From contig JBAYUQ010000009.1 of assembly GCA_041675005.1 (NCBI GenBank), forward strand, positions 43,337 through 107,336: a stretch of 64,000 nucleotides of DNA, in the 5' to 3' direction. Positions 41,963 to 53,300 of this stretch are shown piece by piece (the first letter of the stretch is position 1; every line of letters starts with the position of its first letter). The DNA comes from PGYR01 sp041675005 (lineage in GTDB: Bacteria > Bacteroidota > Ignavibacteria > Kapaibacteriales > UBA2268). The notes below the pieces were generated by a model, which was not told the DNA's origin, searched no databases, and saw only the letters and a program-made list of their open reading frames with translations. Both the position numbers and the translations under genes were made by a program.

Positions 41963-44638
41963 ATGAAATTACTTAGCCTAATAATTCTATTTACATCTTT
42001 TACTTTATTGTCAAATAACATTGATATAACGTATGAAGAGACAAGCAAAAATACTTACATCCTTAAATATGATACAAACACGACTTCGTTTGTGATTAAT
42101 AGAATTGATTCAAATTCTAGTCTTCAAACGTTTTCTATGCCTACCTTTAATTCACCTAAAAGAATAGAGCTAATTGAATCACAATTATATATTACTGATA
42201 ATGATTCCATTAGGGTTATAGATACTACTACATTTACAGAAGATGATGTATTTAAAATAGATAATTCAATATCACTATATGATATTTGTTATGATGGAGA
42301 TTCATTGATATATCTTACTGATGATTCTGTAACCAAGATATTTACTTTCTTTGAAACTAGTCCGAGGAACCCTTCATATATTAATTTAGACTTCACTCCT
42401 TCCTCACTTCATGTTACTAGTGATTCCAGCTTTGTAACATTAATGAAAAATGACACTGTGAACAAGATCTATTTGTTAGATAAGAATAGTAAATCAATTA
42501 CAGATACATTAAATCTCAATTTAGGTGATATTAGAAAAATTGAACAGGACTACTTAGGTAGTTATTACTTTATTAGTGATGATTACTCGCTTAGGGCTTT
42601 AGGTGGGTTAATTGATAGTCTTCAAACATTTTATTACGGCTATTATCAGTTAGTAGGTGCTGACTTAAAAAATGATACTCTACATTTGTTAGATTTTAAT
42701 CAAGACTCGATAATTAGAATTGGAGTTAAAGAACTAAGTGAACCATATATTTTACAACCTGATAGTAGTATTATGGATTCTAGATTTAATATCAATTTAG
42801 AATATGCAGAAATAAATTTACAAGAAGTATATCAAATTCAAGTTACAGATCAAATAGACTTTACAAGTATATTAATGGATACACTAATTAATAATAATTA
42901 CTTTATAATAGATAGTCTTATTAGGGATAGTTTATTTCAATGGCGGTATCGTGGAATTAATAGATATGATTCTACGAGTTGGTCTGATACTTCTCATTTC
43001 GAAATTACAAGTTTAAACAAGCTGTCAATTACAAATTTAACCAATGATACAACATTTGCAGGAAATAAGTTTGACGTTGTTTGGGACGATTCAATTGGAA
43101 CTTTCGAATATGAATATAAATTAGAATTCACTATTGACAGTATCTATAATAAAGTATTAGTTAAAAATGATACAATTGAGAGTAATGAAAGATACTATTT
43201 CGATTCTACTTACTATTTAAGAGTGAGAAAGGTGGATACTTATGAGTTTGGTGAATGGAGTGATTCACTAATAGTAAATACTGGGACAATTTATAAACCA
43301 ACAATTATTAGTCCAATCAATAATCTAGACTCAGTTGACTTAACGACTGTATTTAATTGGTTAGGTTACGGTTCAGGAAGCTTCAGAATACAAATTGGGA
43401 TTGATAGTCTATTTAGCCCTCTTCTTTATAATAGTACTTTAATTGATACTACATTAACAAATTTAAGCATTTCAAATAGAGATGATTTATATTGGAGAGT
43501 AAGAACAGAATATAAAGAACAGTTTTCTGAGTGGAGCGATACATTATCCTTTAGTTCTATAATTGCACCTCCTAATATTATCTCACCAAAAGCAGATACA
43601 AAAAATGTATCTAGAGTCCCAGAGTTCATATGGGATGAGTCTAAATTCAGCTATGAAGTAGAAATCTATAATTATGGAGATACTATCCCAATACACGATT
43701 TTACAGCTGATAGTGTTTCTTTTCAGACGGGGATATGGTTAGATACTGGCCACTATGAGTGGAAAATAAGAACCAAAAGAATAATTGATTCAAACACAAT
43801 AATCTTTAGTGAATGGAATTCAGAATCTTTTAGAGTAGATACCCTCACCGAAACTAAATTTAAACCAGTTGTTGGTGGCTATAATGAATTTTTTAGCTTT
43901 GATTCTCCATCAATAATATTATCAGAACATCTTAGTACGACTACAGCTAATAATGATATGAATGACTTTATATTAACAGCTGAAGAAGTAGAACAGATTG
44001 GTATTGTTTACTATGATGATCAGTTAGATTTTAGTAAAGATTTTCAAATCGAATGCTACTTGAATTTTGGAAAGAAAGATGCTAACGGAGGAAATGGAAT
44101 TGCTCTAGTATTCCAAGAGTTAGGGGCCTTCTATTTAGTGGATTCTAGTTTTATTTCATTTGGTTATACTGACTATATTAATTCAACAAATGTTGCTGCA
44201 ATAGAATTTGATACATATAATAATTATTTGGATTTAGGAAGTGACGCTGCAATAGAACCAGATATTATTAATAATAGCTGGGATGTAGATCATATTTCTT
44301 TTCATATTGGAGGCAGTAAAACTCCTGAAACTGGTTCATTAAGTGGTGATTTTTATAACCGTTATACTTTCGTAAATGCAAAGAAAAATACACTAAACAT
44401 TGAAGACGGTGAGACACACTGTATTTATATTGAATGGGAAGCAACTATGACTCCCAATCCATCAGGGACTCTTAAGGTGACTTTTGATGGAGAATTAAGA
44501 AATACTTACAATGTTTCAACTTCAGATTTGGCAACATTTACAACAAACGAGATTAAATGTTATTTCCAAATAAGTAGCACTACAGGTCCATCATCAAATA
44601 ATATTCAAAAAGTTAAAGAAGTTAAAATAACAAGGTGA
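41963..44638 (+). CDS. Secreted beta-propeller / fibronectin-like / L-type lectin protein
   Basis: The protein has 891 residues with a signal peptide (LLSLIILFTSFTLLSNN). Residues about 25-270 look like a beta-propeller of short repeats. Residues 290-640 hold fibronectin III-like beta units with repeating EWSDT and YWRVRT motifs. Residues about 650-880 match an L-type lectin fold: FSKDFQIECYLNFGKKDANG, GNGIALVFQE, AAIEFDTYNNY and YIEWEA. L-type lectins bind glycans. There is no T9SS sorting domain at its end. It is the first gene of the Rhs operon, so glycan recognition at the cell surface is a reasonable inferred job. Confidence 0.8.
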   Translation: MKLLSLIILFTSFTLLSNNIDITYEETSKNTYILKYDTNTTSFVINRIDSNSSLQTFSMPTFNSPKRIELIESQLYITDNDSIRVIDTTTFTEDDVFKIDNSISLYDICYDGDSLIYLTDDSVTKIFTFFETSPRNPSYINLDFTPSSLHVTSDSSFVTLMKNDTVNKIYLLDKNSKSITDTLNLNLGDIRKIEQDYLGSYYFISDDYSLRALGGLIDSLQTFYYGYYQLVGADLKNDTLHLLDFNQDSIIRIGVKELSEPYILQPDSSIMDSRFNINLEYAEINLQEVYQIQVTDQIDFTSILMDTLINNNYFIIDSLIRDSLFQWRYRGINRYDSTSWSDTSHFEITSLNKLSITNLTNDTTFAGNKFDVVWDDSIGTFEYEYKLEFTIDSIYNKVLVKNDTIESNERYYFDSTYYLRVRKVDTYEFGEWSDSLIVNTGTIYKPTIISPINNLDSVDLTTVFNWLGYGSGSFRIQIGIDSLFSPLLYNSTLIDTTLTNLSISNRDDLYWRVRTEYKEQFSEWSDTLSFSSIIAPPNIISPKADTKNVSRVPEFIWDESKFSYEVEIYNYGDTIPIHDFTADSVSFQTGIWLDTGHYEWKIRTKRIIDSNTIIFSEWNSESFRVDTLTETKFKPVVGGYNEFFSFDSPSIILSEHLSTTTANNDMNDFILTAEEVEQIGIVYYDDQLDFSKDFQIECYLNFGKKDANGGNGIALVFQELGAFYLVDSSFISFGYTDYINSTNVAAIEFDTYNNYLDLGSDAAIEPDIINNSWDVDHISFHIGGSKTPETGSLSGDFYNRYTFVNAKKNTLNIEDGETHCIYIEWEATMTPNPSGTLKVTFDGELRNTYNVSTSDLATFTTNEIKCYFQISSTTGPSSNNIQKVKEVKITR

Positions 44639-44644
44639 TATAGA

Positions 44645-45178
44645 ATGATTAAACTTAGTATAACAATATTTATCATGCTTGTGTTCAATTCCACAAATTA
44701 TACAATAGGTAAAGTGAACTATAAGAGTAAGGTTGATAAGAAAGTTACTTATTCTAAAAAGAATGGAAACATAAGTAAAATTGAATATTTAGATAATAAG
44801 GCACAAGTTAGTGATTTAAAAAAAGACGCTAAAAGAAAAGAAAAAAACGTAGAAACTATCGACTTAAATGAAAAGAAAAGAAAACTGAAAGAAAAGAAAT
44901 TAAAAGAAATAACTGAAGATGAAAGATTAATTCATGGAGATGTAGAATACTTTAAATTAAAAAGAGGCAAAAAAGTATTTACAAAAAGAATACAATATAA
45001 GTATGGTATGAAAAATGGTCAAACAGAAGAGTATTACTCAAATGGAAAAATTAAAAAAATAGAAAACTATTTAAACTCTGAACTAGATGGATATGTTATT
45101 ACATATGATTTAGAGGGCAATGAGACAGAAAAACTATACTATAAGAAAGGAAAATTAATAAAAAGATTTAAAATATAG
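44645..45178 (+). CDS. Lysine-rich secreted protein with MORN/YwqK-like repeats
   Basis: The protein has 177 residues with a hydrophobic N-terminal signal (LSITIFIMLVFNSTNYTIG), a very Lys/Glu-rich middle (about 55-100), and C-terminal MORN-type units such as GQTEEYYSNGKIKKIENY and GYVITYDLEGNETEKLYY. Such units occur in YwqK-family proteins sometimes found as partners of toxins. It lies 6 bp after the lectin gene and 2 bp before the FG-GAP gene. An immunity or accessory role is inferred from place only. Confidence 0.65.
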   Translation: MIKLSITIFIMLVFNSTNYTIGKVNYKSKVDKKVTYSKKNGNISKIEYLDNKAQVSDLKKDAKRKEKNVETIDLNEKKRKLKEKKLKEITEDERLIHGDVEYFKLKRGKKVFTKRIQYKYGMKNGQTEEYYSNGKIKKIENYLNSELDGYVITYDLEGNETEKLYYKKGKLIKRFKI

Positions 45179-45180
45179 AC

Positions 45181-47313
45181 ATGCTACATAAATATCTATT
45201 TATATCTCTCATAATTGTAATTAGTGTTGTTAACGTTAAAAGTGACGTAATGCAACATTATCTAGATTCAAGTTCTACATATTTCTTAAATGAGAAGAAC
45301 TTAGATTTACAAGGTGAAAGATTTACGTTAGAGCAGCCAATAATTCTAAATAGCGTTACTTTGAAAGTATTAGGTGCTAAGGGAGAAACGGGAGAAGTTG
45401 TATTATATGGAAATGAAGGTGGAAACCCATTACCAATTTATGAATCAAAATTAGTAGATGGGATTAAATTTGAAAAATCTTATAATGGCTTAGAATGGAT
45501 AACAATAGATTTAAATGGTCTAATAATAAATGAAACACAAATATTTGTATGTGTGAAACTAGATGAATCTGAAATTATAACATCAAGAACAGAAATAGCT
45601 GCGGAGTGTTACTCTTCTAATTGCTCTGACTTTAGATATCAAGTGATAAAAAAAGAAGGGGAATGGGTATCAGGTATAGGGTCTTTTCTAATGAAACTTG
45701 ACTATAATTTACTTTCTAGCAATAATGATTTCTTATTTAGTGAATTTGATATAAAAGATGAATCACTTTTAAACCAAAAAGTCAAATCAGTTGGGGTATT
45801 TGATTTAAATAATGATAATATGCTAGATATAGTTACAAATAGAGGAGTATTTATAAACAAAATCAATTTATTTGAATCAGTATCATATAAAAATGATTCA
45901 TCTGGTAATTTCACTAGTGTGGTTTATTTTAGTAACGATTTAGATAAACACCTCATTCTAAATCTTTCTTTAGATTCTTTGGAAGGAACCAAAGTATATG
46001 AACCAATATTTGATGAGAATAGTTTTGAATTAGAACTTAAAAATGAACAGAAGTTACTATTTAATAATATTACTTCATATAATCTATTCCAAAATGTTTT
46101 TACAAACGAGCAATCATTATTAATTATAGACAATCATTTTGGTAAATCCATACTTTATTTATATGATCTCAAACAAGACTTTTTCTTAGAATTAAAAGAC
46201 TCTGTAATTGTTGATTTTCAATTAAATACTCTGAATTTAATTGAAAATGGTTTAGACAAACAGTTGTTAGTAACCGCAAAAACTGGCGAAATTCTTTATT
46301 TTACTGTAAACGAGAAAAGCATAAAGTTCGAAAGAATTGTGTCATTAGAACCTGAGTATTTGTTAGGTGGAATTAATGTGATAGATATTGATAATGACAA
46401 TTATAAAGATACAATATTAACACTCCAGAATTTACAACCAAGTTTTAAAAACAAGACTAATATTATGTATGAACGAAGAGAAAAGAGATCTTCTTATCCA
46501 AAAATAAAATACGATGATGAGTTTGTTGATATTAAGCAGTTAGATTTAGATAATGATTCGAAAAATGATTTGATATTATTCACTGATTGTGATTGTAGGA
46601 AGTCAAAAATATTCTCAAAAAATTCTAATGATTATACGGATGTTTCATATAAAGCTGGATTTGATTTAAGGTCATTAGGGCCTAGTGCTGTTGTAGCTGA
46701 TTTTAATGATGATGGTAAATTAGATTTCGTATCTTTATTACGAGGAAGTATAAAAATTTACAACAATGAGTCCACAAGCTTCGGTAATTCTGTTGCATTT
46801 CTGAGTAATTCGAAAATAAAGCAGATTGAGATTTATTCGAACGGAGAAAAAAGAATATCATACCCAAATTCTAATAATAATTATTTATTTCAAAGCCCTA
46901 ACTACGTTCATACTGGACTTGGTAATAATCTAATTGATTCAGCATTTGCTGTCAATGATAGAGGCAGATATAGAGTTAAGAATTTAAAACTAAATCATAA
47001 TAATTTTCTTTCAGATGATAATAGTATTGAATATTCGAAAATCCAAGAGCAAGTCAATACATACCCAAATCCATTTAAAGATAATGTGAATTTTAATATT
47101 GTGACTGAGAATACGGATGATATTTCCTTAATCATATACAATATGGAAGGAAACATTATATTCGAAAAAAGTATAAATAACAATGGTTCGAGTCAAAATT
47201 ATAATTGGAATGGGTTAGATATTTATGGAGTGGCTATCGCCAATGGGGTTTATAACTATCTGATAGTCACAGGAAAACAAAATTATGAAGGGAAAATAAT
47301 AAAGGTTGATTAA
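45181..47313 (+). CDS. FG-GAP/VCBS repeat protein with T9SS type A sorting domain
   Basis: The protein has 710 residues with a signal peptide (YLFISLIIVISVVNVKSD). Ca2+-type repeats characteristic of FG-GAP/VCBS beta-propellers are spaced along it: DLNNDNMLDIV, DIDNDNYKDTIL, DLDNDSKNDLIL and DFNDDGKLDFVS. The last 80 residues are a T9SS C-terminal domain: YPNPFKDNVNF, YNMEGNIIFE and GVYNYLIVTG. The protein should be exported through type IX secretion and attached to or released from the surface. SpvB/TcB proteins also carry FG-GAP propellers, so it may complement the following Rhs proteins. Confidence 0.85.
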   Translation: MLHKYLFISLIIVISVVNVKSDVMQHYLDSSSTYFLNEKNLDLQGERFTLEQPIILNSVTLKVLGAKGETGEVVLYGNEGGNPLPIYESKLVDGIKFEKSYNGLEWITIDLNGLIINETQIFVCVKLDESEIITSRTEIAAECYSSNCSDFRYQVIKKEGEWVSGIGSFLMKLDYNLLSSNNDFLFSEFDIKDESLLNQKVKSVGVFDLNNDNMLDIVTNRGVFINKINLFESVSYKNDSSGNFTSVVYFSNDLDKHLILNLSLDSLEGTKVYEPIFDENSFELELKNEQKLLFNNITSYNLFQNVFTNEQSLLIIDNHFGKSILYLYDLKQDFFLELKDSVIVDFQLNTLNLIENGLDKQLLVTAKTGEILYFTVNEKSIKFERIVSLEPEYLLGGINVIDIDNDNYKDTILTLQNLQPSFKNKTNIMYERREKRSSYPKIKYDDEFVDIKQLDLDNDSKNDLILFTDCDCRKSKIFSKNSNDYTDVSYKAGFDLRSLGPSAVVADFNDDGKLDFVSLLRGSIKIYNNESTSFGNSVAFLSNSKIKQIEIYSNGEKRISYPNSNNNYLFQSPNYVHTGLGNNLIDSAFAVNDRGRYRVKNLKLNHNNFLSDDNSIEYSKIQEQVNTYPNPFKDNVNFNIVTENTDDISLIIYNMEGNIIFEKSINNNGSSQNYNWNGLDIYGVAIANGVYNYLIVTGKQNYEGKIIKVD

Positions 47314-47315
47314 TC

Positions 47316-50300
47316 ATGAACAATAACAGAAAAATATTTATTTGGATACTTCTTCTTTTTATATTCCTTTATATGGATGCAAATACTCAAGGCCCAACAT
47401 CTCCAAATTTCAATTCATTTACGCCAGTCGGAAATAATGAAATTGTAAATCAGTTTAATGGACAATTAAATTACAGTATACCGATTGTAAATGTACCAGG
47501 TCCAAACGGTTCTGGATTTCAAATGGCATTATCATATACATCAAATGCTAAACCTAATGTACAAGCATCTTGGGTAGGCTTTGGGTGGGAACTTAGCCCA
47601 GGAGCAATTAACAGGAACACTAAAGGGTTTCCAGATGATTACAATTCAACAAATGTAATTTACTGGGATAAGTTTAGAAAAAACATTACTGCTGAAAAGA
47701 ATATCATGGCAAGATTAGAAGTATATAGTAAAGATAGTGAAGAAAAAAAAGAAGAGGAGGAAGAACCTTGTCCAGAGGAAGAGCAAAGTGGAGGTAGCGA
47801 AAAGAGTGGAAAAGATGAACCTGTTAATGAAGTAGCTGAAAAAGCTAAAAAAAAGCTCTCTATAGGGATAGGTATCACATCTACTACAAGATATAATAAT
47901 TTTGAGAATTATAGTTCAAATACAACTCTTGGAGCAACATCATTATATGGAGGAATAAGCGCGAGTTGGACACAAAAAGGTATACCAACTTGGATACCTA
48001 ATGTTAATTTAAGTAATGTACTAAACATAAAGGAGTTAGGATTAGAAGATTTAGGTGAAGATGAAACTCTACAAAATATAGTAAGTCCAATCCTGCGAGT
48101 TGCAAATATTTATCCTTCAACAAACTTGTACTTTTTTTTAAAAGATAATGGAAGGGGACAATTTCCTAGTTCATTAAAAGAATATCGAGGAACAGAGAGA
48201 AGTTTCAGACCAACTGTAAATTTTAAAACAGGCCTTACTAAAGTTGAAGCAGAACCAGGCTTTACATTTACAGAAAGGATCATAAAACCTAAATATAATA
48301 CTGGCAAAGAAAAAAAAGTATTCGGTTACATCTATTCAAAAAACGCTACTAAGAGTTCTGACATGATGGACTATTATCTAGAAATGAATACAACGTATGA
48401 TAAAAGAGATAATACACTCCCAATACCATTTTCTAATGCTGATAATTTTTATGTAACAGGTCAAGGAATTAATGGATCATTTAGGTTTTGGAATTCTGGA
48501 ATAGGTATTTTTAGACCAGAGAGTGTAAGTAATGAAATTGAAGTAGATGAAATTGGAATGGCTCTTGGTGCAGGATTCGTACCAGATCCAGAAGTAAATG
48601 TAGGTATGGATTATGGTTTCGGAGGACAAAGTAAATCAGTAAATAAAAGCCATATATCAACTATTGAAAAAACATTTAAATTCGATAATAGTTCAGGGGA
48701 CAATAAAAATATTAAATCTAGTTTTGCCAGTTTTAATAATGATTTAGGAGGTGGAATAAACCCTTATTATTCAACTAATATCGAAAATCATCATAAAGTT
48801 GAAACATTTGGTCTATCTGACAACTTAATATTTGATGCTAATCCTTTAAGTTTTAATCATTCAGGTTTAAACTTCCATATGGATTCTAAAGTTAAGCAAT
48901 CTAAAAATATTTCATTTAATACATTTGGAGATTTAAATAATGATTCTTTAGGAATAAATCTGTTTTCTTATAGAAGTAAGAACTTAAAAGAAATAAGAAG
49001 GTTAAATAGAAACTTAATAGCTGAATACAAAATAGTGAATGAAGAAGGCAAAAGGTTTAATTATAGTTTACCTGTTTTTAGTAGAAATGAAAAGACTTTA
49101 TCATATGGTATTACTAAATTAGAAAAAGGAGATGGCACTACAACCCCTTCAACTATAAATAATAAAATAGTCTATCATCACATAACACCTAAGATTGATC
49201 CTAATAATAACGATAGCCCTCCTGAAGTTATTCTGGGGCATGAAATGAATGAGCCATATGCTAATTCTTATCTCTTAACAGAGATCTTATCACCTGATTA
49301 TATAGATTTAAAAAATGATGGACCTACTATTGATGATTATGGAACATACACAGAATTTCATTACAAAAGAACAGCAGGGTCTAAAAATAAACATAATAAT
49401 ATAAGTCAAGATTGGGCTTCACCACCCTCAAGCCAAGATTATGACACAAATGATAATAATTGGTATAAATGGAGAACTCCATATAATGGTTTGAACTATA
49501 ATAAAGGAACTCATTCTGACCCTAGAGATAATATGATATCGATGAGTAGAGGTGAAAAAGAAATCTATTATCTAGAAGCTATAAATACTAAAACACATTT
49601 ATCTTTATTTATCACAAACAAAGATACAATAGTATATAAGAGGTTAGTTAAAGGAACTAACAATTTTGTTTCTGACACAATATTTGGAGATTTTGATAAT
49701 AGAAATGATGGGTATGAAGCGGTACATAATGAATTCGAAGCGTCTGGCGATCCTGATGCAACTATGGCCTATGTAGAAAATGATAATAAACTTAGATATC
49801 TTGATAAAATTATACTTTTTAAATTAGATGAATCGAATCCATTTGAATATTCAAATTCTGGCAAAAAAATATTTAGAGTAACAGAGCAAATACAAACTAC
49901 TAAATTTGAATATGATTATTCAACTTGGAATGGGGAACCAAATTCAATTACAGGTAATGGTAAACTAACACTAAAGAAAGTATGGGTAGAAAACGGAAAT
50001 GTTAGTAATGAACTATATAGTCCATATAAATTTGATTATACTTATTCACAGGAAGACTTACCAAGTTATATTACAGACTATAATGAAAACGCTGTAGGAG
50101 TAGAACTAAAAGAAGATCCTGATTATAATGTTTTAGATGTAGATCGATGGGGAAATTATAGACCTAATAATATTGATGATGAAGGTCGTACTCAAAATGA
50201 AAGAGCTTGGGTTTATCAGAATAGTAAGGACAGTATGTTTACTGATGTAACTCCTTATGAATACGACCCATCAGCTCATTTATTGAAGAAGGTAACATTA

Positions 50301-53300
50301 CCTTCTAGAGGTAAAATATTAGTTGATTATGAAGAGAATGAATACTCGTATGTTCAAGATAGACCTGCAATGATAATGAGTCGATTGAAAGAAAATAGTT
50401 ATAACCCTTTAGCTTCTGAAATGATTCTGGATATTAGTAAAGATTTAGGTATAGATTTAATAAATGAAGTAGAATTAGTAGATTCGATCGTTCAAAAAGT
50501 ACAGGATTATTATGTAGGCACCGATAGAAGAATTTATTTTAAATTTTTCTATGCCATAGTTGGCGGTAGTGCAACAAATAGTCTTGAATACTGTTCAAAT
50601 GAATATATTGAAGGGTATGCAAGAGTAGAAAGCTGTTTTAAAAACTTAAGTAATGAATTAGTTATAAAGTTTGAAAGAGAAGATGATGATTTTGTACCTA
50701 AAATTATTTGTGATGAATTTTACTATAATAAAAGATTTGGAGCCTTTGACCCTAACCCTTCAGTAGATCAACCTTGTTGCGATGTTATTAATGGTACCCA
50801 AGATGCATTCGAGTATGATTATTTAAATTACGAAAATTTAAAAGATAAACTAGGTTATTCATTTCTTCCTGGAGATGCTAGTTCTTGGTTTGATGAATTT
50901 AAATGTCTAACTATAAATGAAGAATTGTCATATATCAGAATTCCTTTACCAAGTAATATTCCTAAAAAAGGAGGGGGTGTAAGAGTTAAGAGAGTTCTTT
51001 ATGTAGATGGGTTTGAAAAAGAAGTATATGGATCAAGTGCAGATAATTTAAGAGTATATGGTAATGAGTATTTATACCAAGATACATCAGGAAATGGGAG
51101 TGGAATTGCAACAAATGAACCAATGGAGGGTGGAGAGGAAAACTCCTTAGTTGATTTAACTAAAAAGAGAGTTGAGGATAAAAAAAGTTATGTTGCTGGT
51201 GATTTTATGGAAGAAATAGAAGGACCTTATGGTAAAACAATTCTTCCATCTGCTGCTATAAATTATTCAACTGTAATAAAAAAGAATATTAGTAATTATG
51301 AGACACATCCTGGATTTCAAATAAACAATTATTTAACGTACAAAGACTACCCATACGACGGGATTCTAAATGATGAAATAGATTTACATGATATTGATAT
51401 GTTATCAAATATAATTCAATCTGGTAACAATCGAAAGAGACCTCTAAAAGGTCTAGAGTTTACAGAGCAAATAGATGGTAGAACACGTGAAATTAAGCGT
51501 CCATTGAACTTAGGTGCATCTAACACTAATATAAATCCATGTGCATTTGGAAAATCATCAATTGGATTGAATTTTGGTGGTTTTACTGAAGATTATGTAA
51601 AAACAACTCAAGGAACACAATTTGTAACAACTAATTTAATTGGAAAACTGAAAGAAAGTATAACTTATGGTGGTAGGTATGATAATACTGATACTTGGAG
51701 CAAAGGTAAAGGGGTAGAATACGATTATTTCAAGCCAGGTGAAAAGCAGCCAATAGTATATGAAGATTTTGAGATACATGATGGTTATTTGGGAAGGGAA
51801 ATAGAAATTGTACTTGAAAACAGAAGACTTGATGAGAAAGTTAATCACTATAAACCAGAGATTGATTTAGGGTTCGTATGGAAGCCACCATTCTTTGATG
51901 AAGCACAAGGTAATATTTCATATCGTGGAAGCAAGATGAGATATGAGCATATGCTAACAAATAAAATAATTTCTTATCCAGCCATAGTAAAAAAGGTAAA
52001 AAACACTTTAGATGGTGTTACTACTATCACTGAGAATATTGGATTTGACCAATACACAGGAAGACCAATTCTTACAAAAAGTGCAACTAAATATGCAGAA
52101 AATTTAGCAAGTGATTATAATATTAAATCATTAAATATTCCTGCTACTTATATTCATCCAGAGTTATCACAAAAATCATTAGGAACTTCAAGTCCTCTTA
52201 AGATATCGAATAATAACAAAATGGGTCTTTTTAGAAAAAAAATGGTCAATGAAGATAATGATACATTGTATATTTTATCTTTTGATGTTTTTTGGGATAA
52301 TGCTGATAGATATAAAATTGTAGAGCATTTATCAAAAGGTGCGCTAATCAAGGTGTCACCAACTGGTGATTATAATGGATTAAGTTCTATGTCTGAATAT
52401 TATAGAGTAATAGATGTATTTAATGATTACGCCCAGATTGTCCCTATTTATGATGAAGGATATTCCAATGCAGCTGGCCTTCCACCATCAAGTATGTTAT
52501 GCAAAGTAGAAATAATTGAATCTGGAAACACTAATCAATTAACAACTAGTATTGGAAATATTAATTTTGTTTCAGGTGGAAATGATGGTATACCTCGGGA
52601 TAAAGTATATCTTTATTCAGATGAATATCTTTATGAACCAGCCCCTTCTGAAGGTACTGTGACAGAAGTAAAAAACATATTCGCTGACGCAATAAATGAT
52701 AAGATTGAAGATATTTTAGAGTTTATAAATTTGGATGCAAATTACAATGGTGATGTTAGAATTGATAATAAGTATATAAGGTATTCAGATTCGACAATTA
52801 GTGTTACTTTACCTTATGATGGGATAGAGATATTTGATATAAATGGAGACTTGGATACATTAAAAAGTGCTGATTTCCAGACTGGTTCATCAAGATTATA
52901 TATATCAGATTTTATGATACATAAAGACCCTTTGGGTATACCGTTAACTTATACAATTTTAGACAAACCTTCAACATCAGGCTACGTCTCCGAACAAATT
53001 TTCTCTCAAGCAAGAAATGACTTTTATGTATACTATACATTTGATTTAGTATTTGAAAGACTAGGGGAAGAATCAAGTATTCCTATAACTGGTAGGAAAT
53101 ATCATCCTTATCCTGCCGCATTAAATGAAATATTCGATAATGCATGGAGTTTGGAAATAACAGATATTCTTGAGAATAATAGTATTGAAGTAGACAAATC
53201 GAATGGTTATACATCTCAAAATTTTCCATTTGTAAATGAAGTAAATGAAGATATTTCTGGATACTTAGGTTACACAGGTTTCACAAGTTTATTTGTTTTT

